Of a stretch of 64,000 nt of DNA, positions 46,901 through 54,494 are shown in pieces. A model generated the notes under the pieces. The model saw only the letters and a list, made by a program, of their open reading frames with translations, was not told where the DNA came from and made no database searches. The stretch's first letter is position 1. Every line of letters begins with the position of its first letter. The position numbers were made by a program, and so were the translations under genes. The stretch is from positions 124,001-188,000 of the forward strand of contig JAFUGA010000018.1 of assembly GCA_017469625.1 (NCBI GenBank), read 5' to 3'. The DNA is from Bacteroidales bacterium (lineage in GTDB: Bacteria > Bacteroidota > Bacteroidia > Bacteroidales > P3).

Positions 46901-48433
46901 TTCGTTTCAGTTCATCCATCTCAAAACAATCTTTCTTTCCATGCTGTGAATGCGAAACTAAATCTTAACACTAACGAATTAAATGCCGATGGTGTCTATC
47001 TAATAAAAAGTGCTGATGCTGCTATAAAACCAGAGCCTGCAAAGATAGTTCTTCACCCTGGAGCACAGATGGATACTATAGAAAAGGCAACAATTGTTTT
47101 CAATATGGAAAACCGTATGCACAGAGTATATGATGCAAGAGTGCATGTAGCCTCTTCCAATCTTTATTCTGCAAATGGATACATAGATTTCAAAGATGCT
47201 GATGGCAAAAAAGCACCTATTTTCTTCAAAGAAATAACTTCTGCTACAGGTTATTCGGTGGGTTATGCAGATATATTGAAGGAAAACGCTCTTAATCTTA
47301 GCCCTGCCTTCAAGTTTTACGGTGAAGTATCTGTTATAGCACCGGATAGTTTGATGTCATTCAACGGAGGTGTTACTTTGGCACTTAATTGTAGTGATAA
47401 AGAATACCCTTATCTGAAATTCAAATCAAGGTTGGACCCAACAAATATAGAGATACCTATAAACGAAGCCCCTGTAGATGTAGAAGGAAACAGAATTACA
47501 ACTTCTATACTATTTGATGAAAATAACCTAAAACCTATCATTGCTTTCTTTACTTCAGACAAAGAGGCTGATAATGTTTTCATTAAGGCACAAGGATTTT
47601 TGACTTACGACAAGAAATCAAACGAATATCGTATTGCCTCAAAAGAAAAACTTGCAGATATGGAGAACGTTGTAGGCGATTATCTTTCTATAAACAAGTC
47701 TAACTGCAAAGCAAAAGGTCAAGGTAATATTCAACTTGGTTTGCCTTTAGGTGGTGTTGTTAAGACAAATAATTATGGAGAAATAAAAGCCTCTTCTGGT
47801 ACAGATGAAAATGTAAATATAAGAATGACTCTTGCACTTAATTTCCCATTCTCTGTAGAAGCCTTAGATGTTATGGGAAGAAATATGGCAGACGATATGA
47901 ATTTATCTGAGATAGATTTTGAAAAATCAAGGTACAGAAACTTCTTGCATTACTTATATGGAGAAGAAAAAGGTGAGGATTTGTTCTTGGACTTGGTAGA
48001 ACATGGAGATTGGGAAAAAATACCAGACAAAATAAACTATACTATATTGCTTCCAGATGTTAGTCTTAATTGGGACCCTGTCAGAAATTCGTATCTTGCT
48101 CTTTCAGATGCAGAAGTGGGAATGATAGGCAAAAATCAAGTAAATAGAAAGATGAAAACTCGTATTCAAATGATAAAGAGTGGAATTTCTACCGAGATAC
48201 GCATCTATTTGGAACAAGATATAGATAATTGGTATTATTTTGCATACAACGGAGCCTCTATGTCGGCTATCTCCTCTGATGAAAACTTTAACGATTATGT
48301 GAAAAACTCAAAAAATAAAGAGTTCAAAGGAGAAAATGGTAAGATTTACACCTTCCGTCTTGCTACTGAAAATGATAAACGTAAGTTTATAAGAAACATA
48401 GAACTTATGCAGTACGAAGATGACGAAGATTAG
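43955..48433 (+). CDS. Very large secreted protein of unknown function (1492-1494 aa)
   Basis: The ATG at 43955 is preferred over a TTG two codons earlier; it lies 2 bp after prmA. A signal peptide (KKVLVFAFFAIIFASSNVFSQ) leads a helical N-terminal part (about 30-130, ELEELYKTDANMNKEQKKEW). A long beta-rich body follows, with many alternating segments such as VYHRDNFYYELEPFVIKNMFSFKTDSLKLKG and RVYDARVHVASSNLYSANGYIDFKDADGK. There is no T9SS C-terminal domain, lipobox or clear enzymatic motif. The repeated layered strands could fit a periplasmic scaffold or lipid-transport bridge, but this is speculation. It is the largest gene here. Confidence 0.8.
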   Translation: MKKVLVFAFFAIIFASSNVFSQRFAGFSGNNDKYISELEELYKTDANMNKEQKKEWESLIQVYDSVWNTFNSTHKRDIVKLSQLMLKKNIRARNGFYQFLQTQVAFTYSKQSAESYNQWLKGMQKYLSEHNIKIYNDAMVATYNLLSKNCIYLSNQTKWSFDDNARYIFREDTARGVYADFSSPINLTYATKKDSNTIYNTIGKVFLMEGQWEGENGVVNWQKAGLNPDSVFVNLKKYNVILKSPGFMADSVIFTNKEYFSHTLEGSFEDVCTDKVAGTSKYPQFNSYKREEIIKNIFQDVDYVGGFTQQGGRFLGTGSQKEPARLVFYKEGKVFMVAKAIAHPFSRDGIITQDCQVTFYVQEDSIYHPGLKMNYNKSTRQILCSDNKVGISASPWIDSYHAIDIYTEAVYTGLGEHTIEFTSIKGPSKKSFATFESNNYYSDMRWYKIQGVDEISPLYRVKAYTDKYGKEQFTVKQFSKFTGLDITQCKLLLMNLSLNGFMSYESYRETAIVKEKLYDYIKANQKRKDYDALRFLSSTTDGEANAVLNIYDMDLRLSGVETFSLSDSHSVAITPLNGKMVMQKNRDFSFDGSIAAGRFRMAGVNCKFSYKDFLIDLPQLDSMRFFVPSFNDTNTLVMIQTPIQNLQCQMVIDSSNNKSSIKKIDGYPMLTSLKNSYVYYDYPHIQKSVYHRDNFYYELEPFVIKNMFSFKTDSLKLKGTLKSAGIFPDIDEKLVVMRDYSLGFKKDLDAKGLPVYGGKATYHNSIDLSCNGLLGTGEFVYGASKSISKMFVFHPDSMFCNTEKFDYTSPEVHVTKTAEHMYPHLDYMIVEQKAEPFNMYASNNSNHKGYLKVTSSSLMGSGENKTNEMIVVADDFKYYPDSYTSDSATFTLLSLDGNSVAFKANNVKANVSLKARKGEFTAKSGLQKNELPYLEYECFVDRFSWDMNEKLLSLQNSSSTNGNGFESKDINDIIDLEQPGAEFVSVHPSQNNLSFHAVNAKLNLNTNELNADGVYLIKSADAAIKPEPAKIVLHPGAQMDTIEKATIVFNMENRMHRVYDARVHVASSNLYSANGYIDFKDADGKKAPIFFKEITSATGYSVGYADILKENALNLSPAFKFYGEVSVIAPDSLMSFNGGVTLALNCSDKEYPYLKFKSRLDPTNIEIPINEAPVDVEGNRITTSILFDENNLKPIIAFFTSDKEADNVFIKAQGFLTYDKKSNEYRIASKEKLADMENVVGDYLSINKSNCKAKGQGNIQLGLPLGGVVKTNNYGEIKASSGTDENVNIRMTLALNFPFSVEALDVMGRNMADDMNLSEIDFEKSRYRNFLHYLYGEEKGEDLFLDLVEHGDWEKIPDKINYTILLPDVSLNWDPVRNSYLALSDAEVGMIGKNQVNRKMKTRIQMIKSGISTEIRIYLEQDIDNWYYFAYNGASMSAISSDENFNDYVKNSKNKEFKGENGKIYTFRLATENDKRKFIRNIELMQYEDDED

Positions 48434-48455
48434 GATGTTTATTTTTTTGTTGTTA

Positions 48456-48712
48456 TAAAATAAAACAAAGTTTTAGTGTAGCGAAACGAAGTTTTAGAAA
48501 TTTAGAATCAAGTTTTAGAATTCTAAAACGAAGAGATAGAAATCTAAAACAAAGTTCTATAAAATTAAAACAAAGAGATAGAAATCTAAAACAAAGAAAT
48601 AAAATTCTAAAACAAAGTTCTACAAAATTAAAACAAAGAGATAGAATTCTAAAACAAAGTTTCGTAAGAATGAAATCAAGTTTTATGGTAGTGAAACGAA
48701 GAGATAAGAGTA
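48456..48712. repeat. 21-bp repeat array, locus 6 (longest)
   Basis: About 12 units in one orientation, for example CTAAAACGAAGAGATAGAAAT, CTAAAACAAAGTTCTATAAAA and TTAAAACAAAGAGATAGAAAT. The period is 21 bp and the last clear unit is TAAAACAAAGTTTCGTAAG. It fills nearly the whole 306-bp gap between the large secreted protein and plsY. A frame through it reads as repeated basic heptads (KQRDRNL, KQSSTKL), with no sign of being a gene. Confidence 0.95.
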
Positions 48713-48739
48713 TAAAATTATTAAAATTTAAGATAAAAT

Positions 48740-49447
48740 ATGGAAATATTAACAGCAACTAAGATTTTGCAACTGTTTTTCGGTGTTGTAACTGCCTATA
48801 TATTAGGAAGTATTCCTTCAGCCGTTTGGATAGGAAAAAGTTTTTATGGTATAGATGTGCGGGAACATGGTTCTCATAATGCAGGAGCAACGAATACTAT
48901 TAGGGTACTCGGTCTTCTGCCGGGGATATTTGTTTTGGCTATAGACATAGTAAAAGGCTGGTTTGCAGTATATCTTAGTAGCAATGTATTTGGTTCATTC
49001 CTAAAGGATTGGGGCTGGTTGAACGAATTTTCTTATTACTCTCTAAGCATAGCAATAGTAGTTGTAATAGGTCATGCACTTCCTATTTTTGCGAAATTCA
49101 AAGGTGGCAAAGGAGTTGCAACAATGCTTGGAGCTGTTATAGGTTTGTTTAACAACATTATACCTTTCGTTTTGGCAGTATTTCTTCTTACTTTCATACT
49201 TACAAGATACATATCTCTATCCTCCATAATGGCTGCTATATCCTTCCCTATCCTTTATTTAACAAGCAAACTTTGGCTTGCAAAACACGAAGATATTACC
49301 GTGCCTATGGCAATATTTTCTATTATTGTTGCCATCTTCATAGTTTGGACACACAGAAAAAACATCAGACGTTTGCTCAACCATCAAGAACCTAAGTTCA
49401 AACTTCACAGAACAATACAAACAACCAACGAGAAAAAGAAAAAATAA
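48740..49447 (+). CDS. plsY: Glycerol-3-phosphate acyltransferase PlsY
   Basis: A 235-residue membrane enzyme that transfers acyl from acyl-phosphate to glycerol-3-phosphate, the first step of phospholipid synthesis. The three PlsY motifs are clear: GSIPSAVWIGKSFYGIDVREHGSHNAGATN, KFKGGKGVATMLGA and the later SLSSIMAA region. It has multiple TM helices and a basic C-terminal tail. It starts just after the longest repeat array. Confidence 0.95.
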   Translation: MEILTATKILQLFFGVVTAYILGSIPSAVWIGKSFYGIDVREHGSHNAGATNTIRVLGLLPGIFVLAIDIVKGWFAVYLSSNVFGSFLKDWGWLNEFSYYSLSIAIVVVIGHALPIFAKFKGGKGVATMLGAVIGLFNNIIPFVLAVFLLTFILTRYISLSSIMAAISFPILYLTSKLWLAKHEDITVPMAIFSIIVAIFIVWTHRKNIRRLLNHQEPKFKLHRTIQTTNEKKKK

Positions 49448-49469
49448 TAAATAATAAAGTTTTGACAAT

Positions 49470-51626
49470 ATGAAAAAGACAGTTTTAGCCCTTATGTGTG
49501 CATCTTTGATTTTCGGTTTCAGTTCTTGTACAAAGAAGACAGAGCAAGAAAATATCTTGCTTCAAAATTGGGACACACCTTTTCAAACAGCACCATTTTC
49601 AAAGATAAAAAACTCTGACTATGAACCCGCTTTCAAAGAAGCTATCAAAGTTCATAACTCAGAGATTGATTCCATAATAAACAATAAAGAGAAACCTACT
49701 TTTAAAAATACCATAGAGGCTTTTGATTATAGTGGAGCATTGTTATCAAAGGTTGAGGGAGTTTTCTACAATCTAACTTCTTGTAATACAAACGAAGAGT
49801 TGGAAAAACTACAAGAAAAAATATCTCCCGTAATTGCTGTACACTCAGACGAGATTATGATGAACGAGGCTTTGTTCAACAGAATAAAAACCGTTTGGGA
49901 TAACCGTTCAAAAGAAAACCTTAATGCAGAACAGCAACATTTGTTGAAAAAAATCTACACTTCTTTCATAAGACACGGAGCCTTGCTTGACAAAGACAAA
50001 AAAGAAAAGTTAAAGACTGTAAATCAACAACTAACATCTTTGAACGATAAATACAACGCTAACGTACTGAAAGAAACAAAAAACTATAAACTTATTGTTT
50101 CCAACAAAGAAGATTTGAAAGGACTACCTCAATGGCTTATAGATGCAAGCGCAAAAACAGCAGAAGAAACAGGAAATAAAGGCAAGTGGGTATTTACACT
50201 TGACAACGCATCTTGTCTTCCTTTCCTTACCTATTGTGAAAACAGAAACCTAAGAAAAGAAATCTTCCAAGCCAGAATAAACAGAGGAAACAACTCTAAT
50301 CAATATGACAACAACAAGATAACAGAACAAATCCTCTCTCTTAGAGCCAAATATGCAGAAATATTAGGTTATGAAAATTATGCACAATGGGAACTTGAAG
50401 ACCGCATGGCTAAAACTCCTCAAACAGCAGAAAATCTTATCAAAGATTGTTTAAAAGTTTCTATATCTGCAGCAAACAGTGATATAAAAGAGTTTCAAAG
50501 ATTGCTTTCTTTAGATGAAAAAGGTGCAAAACTTGAAGGTTGGGATATGTACTACTATGCTGAAAAATTGAAAAAACAAAAATATGATTTTGATGAAGAA
50601 CAAACTCGTCCTTATTTTGAAATAGAGAACGTAAAGAAAGGTTGTTTTGACAATATCACTAAACTATATGGACTAACTTTCACAAAGATAGACAATGTAG
50701 AAACATACGCAGACGATGTTTCGGTTTATGAAGTGAAAAACGAAAAAGGAAACCATGTAGGTTTACTTTATTTTGACCCTTATACAAGAGACGGTAAGGC
50801 AGGTGGTGCTTGGTGCAACACTTTCCAAAACCAATACAAGAAAGACAGTAAAAACATAGACCCTATAGTTATAGTATGTTTCAACTTCGCAAAACAAAAA
50901 GACAGAACAACACTTACAGCAGACGAAGCCAAAACAGTATTCCACGAAATGGGACACGCAACCAATGAATTCTTATCAGACGGTAATTACCCTTCTACTT
51001 CGGGAACCAATGTTCCGAGAGATTTTGTAGAAGTTCCTTCTCAGATAGCAGAACATTGGTGTATGCAACCAGAGGTTTTGAAAACCTATGCTAAAAACGA
51101 AAAAGGCGAACTTATACCTCAAAACTTAGTGAATAAGATTCAGCAAGCAGAAACATTCAATCAAGGATTTATGTTCACAGAACTGCTTGTAGCAGCATAC
51201 CTTGATTTAAAAATGCACGAGGTTTCAGTTTCAGATACTATAAGTCTTCAAGCCTTTGAAACCAAAACTATGAAACAAATAAACCTTCCTTCACAAATAC
51301 CTCCAAGATACCGTTCTACATACTTTACACACATATTTGGAGGAGGTTATTCTGCTGGATATTATTGCTATGTTTGGTCAGAGATGTTAGATGCTGACGC
51401 TTTCGTTGCTTGGAAAGAAACAGGAAATATTTTCAACAAAGAAGTATCTGCCAAATTCAAAGAATACATACTTGCCAAAGGAGGAACTGAAGAAGCAGAT
51501 ATACAATATATGAAATTTAGAGGAAAACAACCAGAAGTGAAATATATGTTACTAAATCGTGGTCTTATTCCTGTAGAAATCATTGCTTTTTCTGATAGAG
51601 ATAATTCTGAAACAAAAGCCAAATAG
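49470..51626 (+). CDS. dcp: M3 family peptidase (Dcp-like), lipoprotein
   Basis: A 718-residue zinc peptidase. The signal sequence ends in a lipobox (LIFGFSSC, Cys about 20), placing it at the outer membrane or periplasm. The zinc motif FHEMGHATNEFL and downstream EVPSQIAEHW (third ligand Glu) are typical of M3; the C-terminal YRSTYFTHIFGGGYSAGYYCYVWSEMLDADAF is the Dcp signature. Dcp enzymes release dipeptides from peptide C-termini, which suits a peptide-using Bacteroidales lifestyle. Its stop overlaps the next start by 1 bp. Confidence 0.93.
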   Translation: MKKTVLALMCASLIFGFSSCTKKTEQENILLQNWDTPFQTAPFSKIKNSDYEPAFKEAIKVHNSEIDSIINNKEKPTFKNTIEAFDYSGALLSKVEGVFYNLTSCNTNEELEKLQEKISPVIAVHSDEIMMNEALFNRIKTVWDNRSKENLNAEQQHLLKKIYTSFIRHGALLDKDKKEKLKTVNQQLTSLNDKYNANVLKETKNYKLIVSNKEDLKGLPQWLIDASAKTAEETGNKGKWVFTLDNASCLPFLTYCENRNLRKEIFQARINRGNNSNQYDNNKITEQILSLRAKYAEILGYENYAQWELEDRMAKTPQTAENLIKDCLKVSISAANSDIKEFQRLLSLDEKGAKLEGWDMYYYAEKLKKQKYDFDEEQTRPYFEIENVKKGCFDNITKLYGLTFTKIDNVETYADDVSVYEVKNEKGNHVGLLYFDPYTRDGKAGGAWCNTFQNQYKKDSKNIDPIVIVCFNFAKQKDRTTLTADEAKTVFHEMGHATNEFLSDGNYPSTSGTNVPRDFVEVPSQIAEHWCMQPEVLKTYAKNEKGELIPQNLVNKIQQAETFNQGFMFTELLVAAYLDLKMHEVSVSDTISLQAFETKTMKQINLPSQIPPRYRSTYFTHIFGGGYSAGYYCYVWSEMLDADAFVAWKETGNIFNKEVSAKFKEYILAKGGTEEADIQYMKFRGKQPEVKYMLLNRGLIPVEIIAFSDRDNSETKAK

Positions 51627-53473
51627 TGAAAAAACAAAACAACATACTTAAGTATCTTTGTCTTATAATAAAAATATATGTCTTTTGGATGGTAATATTT
51701 GCCGTCCAAAAGCCTGTATTTATGCTATTTAATCATCAAAACGGAATTTCATTTTTTGACTATATACAAGTAATTCTTCACGGTGTAAAATTGGATTTTT
51801 GTTTCACTGCTTATCTTTTGTTTATTCCTATAATCGTTTTGATGTTGTCTTTATTTATAAACTTAAATCTTAAGAAAATTATTTGGGTTTACCATATAAT
51901 AATAAGCGTCCTACTTTCTATAATCTTTTCTGTAGATTGTATTTTGTTCTCTTATTGGGGTTTTCGTATGGATGCTACATTGGTTTTCTATCTAAAAGAC
52001 GCAAAAGACGCTGCATCGTCTGTTACTTTTAAAGATGTAGTGGAGTTTATTCTTATTCTTGTTCCACATTTATTCGTTTGCTTGTTTGCTTATAAAAAAT
52101 GGATAATAAACTATATTACAATAGATAATCATTCTAAATACAAAATTTTACACTCTATTATTCTATTGGTTTTACTTCCTATATTCTTCATCTTTACACG
52201 AGGAGGTTTATCCACTGCTACAGCAAATATAGGTATGGTTTATTATTCTACAAATCAGTTTCTAAATCTTTCGGCTATAAATCCTGCTTTCTCTTTGTTA
52301 AGTTCTTGGACAAAGAAAGAGGATTTTTCAAAAGAATATCAGTATATGCCACAGCAAGAGGCAGATGATTTGTTTTCAGAACTGTATTTTCAAACTTCAC
52401 AAGACACAGAATACATTTTAAACACACAATCGCCAGATATACTTATTATTCTTTTGGAAAGTTTTTCTGCCAATGCTATCTCCTGTGTAGGAGGTGAAGA
52501 TGGAATATTTGAAAACAAAGAAGTAACACCAAATATCAACAACTTAGCCAAAGAAAGTTTAGTTTTCACAAACTGTTATGCAAATGCTATGCGAACAGAT
52601 AGAGGTATAGTTTCTGTTTTAACAGGTTTTTTGGCACAACCTACTATGTCTATAATCAAATATCCTGAAAAAACTCGTTCCTTACCTACCCTTGCAAAAG
52701 TTTTTTCTAAGAAAGGTTATAACACTTCTATGCTTTACGGTGGAGATATAAACTTTGCAAATATGAGGTCTTACTTTGTATCTTCTTTGTATAAGGATAT
52801 AGTTTCGTTAAACGATTTTTCACTAAAACATCGTCTAAGTAAATGGGGGGTAAATGATGAAACAACTTTTGATTATCTGTTCCAATATATACAAAAACAA
52901 GACACAAACCACAGATATTTCAAAACATTCCTTACACTCTCTTCTCACGAACCATTTGATGTAAGTATGAAAAAATTTTCTCACCCTTACCTTAATAGCG
53001 TTACTTATACCGATAGTTGTTTAGGAAGTTTTATAAACAAGATAAAATCTTTGCCACAGTGGAAAAATCTATTGATAATCTTGGTTGCAGACCATGGTTT
53101 TGCTTATCCTAATGGCACAAAAGATTATGAAAGAAAGAAATATCATATTCCTATGATTTGGACAGGTGGAGCATTGAAAACTCACAAACAAATAACACGT
53201 TACGTAAATCAAACAGATATACCTGCTACCCTTTTGCAACAGATGAACATTTCCTCTAAAGATTTCGTTTATTCTCGTAATGTTCTCTCACCGCACACTC
53301 CAAACTTTGCATACTATGTTTTCAATAATGGTTTTTGTTTGCAAGATTCTTTAGGATATATCATTTATGATTGCAACGCAAACTATATTATAGAGGGCGA
53401 GGATAAAAATCAAAAAGAAAAGAAAGGCAAAGCCGTATTGCAGAAACTTTACAGAGATATAGAAAAAAAATAA
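51626..53473 (+). CDS. LtaS/EptA-like sulfatase-fold membrane enzyme
   Basis: A 615-residue protein with about five N-terminal TM helices (to about residue 200) and a periplasmic alkaline-phosphatase-fold domain. Metal and nucleophile motifs are PDILIILLESFSA, ANAMRTDRGIVSVLTG (Thr nucleophile) and ILVADHGFAYPNG. This family moves phosphoglycerol or phosphoethanolamine to glycans or lipids, so envelope modification is likely. GTG at 51626 overlaps the stop of the peptidase gene by one base. The donor and acceptor are unknown. Confidence 0.85.
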   Translation: MKKQNNILKYLCLIIKIYVFWMVIFAVQKPVFMLFNHQNGISFFDYIQVILHGVKLDFCFTAYLLFIPIIVLMLSLFINLNLKKIIWVYHIIISVLLSIIFSVDCILFSYWGFRMDATLVFYLKDAKDAASSVTFKDVVEFILILVPHLFVCLFAYKKWIINYITIDNHSKYKILHSIILLVLLPIFFIFTRGGLSTATANIGMVYYSTNQFLNLSAINPAFSLLSSWTKKEDFSKEYQYMPQQEADDLFSELYFQTSQDTEYILNTQSPDILIILLESFSANAISCVGGEDGIFENKEVTPNINNLAKESLVFTNCYANAMRTDRGIVSVLTGFLAQPTMSIIKYPEKTRSLPTLAKVFSKKGYNTSMLYGGDINFANMRSYFVSSLYKDIVSLNDFSLKHRLSKWGVNDETTFDYLFQYIQKQDTNHRYFKTFLTLSSHEPFDVSMKKFSHPYLNSVTYTDSCLGSFINKIKSLPQWKNLLIILVADHGFAYPNGTKDYERKKYHIPMIWTGGALKTHKQITRYVNQTDIPATLLQQMNISSKDFVYSRNVLSPHTPNFAYYVFNNGFCLQDSLGYIIYDCNANYIIEGEDKNQKEKKGKAVLQKLYRDIEKK

Positions 53474-53477
53474 AATT

Positions 53478-54494
53478 ATGAACAGGGATAATATAATATT
53501 GGCCCTATCTTTACTTAGAGAGGATATAGAAAAAAACATTTCTTCTTTGGAATACGAGGCTATGTACAGAAAAGTAGAACAACAAAATGCATGGTTTATA
53601 AAACAGCACGTGCAGTATAGTTTAAAAGCCATACTTCCTTGTCTTAAAGAAGATTATCTAAGAGAATTTTGTTCAAAATATTCTTTTGTTGCCTCAGAGA
53701 AAACTATTGCAGTAATAGCAGCAGGAAATATTCCCGGTGTTTGTTTGCATGATGTTTTTGAAGTTTTGCTTTCTGGTAATAAACTTTTATTAAAACTATC
53801 TTCTGTTGATAATATATTAGTACCCTTTCTCTTAGAGAGGTTGAATAAATATCATTTGACTATTGCAAATGAAGAACTACCTATAAGATATACAGACAAG
53901 ATTTCTTCGTTTGATGCTGTCATAGCAACGGGTAGCAACAGTACATCTTTGTATTTTGAAACATATTTTGCAAAATATCCTCATATAATAAGGAAAAGTC
54001 GTTCTTCTATTGCGGTTATAGACAAAGAGGATAATATATCTGGTTTAGAGGACGATATTATGATGTATATGGGGCTTGGTTGCAGAAATATTTCTCATCT
54101 GTTTTTACCAAAGGGTTTTGATTTCAATGTTTTGCAAACTCTATTAAAAAAATACGATTACCTTATAAATCATAGCAAATACAGAAACAATTATGATTAT
54201 TACAAGGCTGTATTTCTTATGAACTCTATAGGTTTTAAGGATTTCAAATCTTTACTTTTGGTAGAAAACTTTGAACTTCATTCACCTGTAAGCGTGGTTT
54301 ATTATACTTATTATGATGATGTAACAGAGGTAAATAACTATCTCATAGAACATAAAGAAGAAATACAATGTATAGTTGCAGATAAGTTTCCTTTGCAACA
54401 AGGTTTCACAAAGATACCTTTTGGAAAAGCCCAACTACCTCTTTTAGATGATTTTGCAGATGGAGTAGATACTATGCGATTTTTAGAATTCTAA
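53478..54494 (+). CDS. LuxC-like acyl-CoA reductase
   Basis: A 338-residue protein of the acyl-CoA reductase/LuxC group within the aldehyde dehydrogenase superfamily. NAD-site-like stretches are IAVIAAGNIPGVCLHDVFEVLLSGNKLLLK and VIATGSNSTSLYFETYF. The likely catalytic Cys is in MYMGLGCRNISHLFLPKGF. It is shorter than LuxC. It converts acyl-CoA to aldehyde by family inference, possibly in lipid metabolism. It follows the LtaS-like gene by 4 bp and its stop overlaps the convergent ABC gene. Confidence 0.78.
   Translation: MNRDNIILALSLLREDIEKNISSLEYEAMYRKVEQQNAWFIKQHVQYSLKAILPCLKEDYLREFCSKYSFVASEKTIAVIAAGNIPGVCLHDVFEVLLSGNKLLLKLSSVDNILVPFLLERLNKYHLTIANEELPIRYTDKISSFDAVIATGSNSTSLYFETYFAKYPHIIRKSRSSIAVIDKEDNISGLEDDIMMYMGLGCRNISHLFLPKGFDFNVLQTLLKKYDYLINHSKYRNNYDYYKAVFLMNSIGFKDFKSLLLVENFELHSPVSVVYYTYYDDVTEVNNYLIEHKEEIQCIVADKFPLQQGFTKIPFGKAQLPLLDDFADGVDTMRFLEF

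Noticed and set aside
1043-48712. Repeat arrays as CRISPR
   Set aside because: Units are contiguous 21-mers without unique spacers, they reverse orientation, and no cas genes are present.
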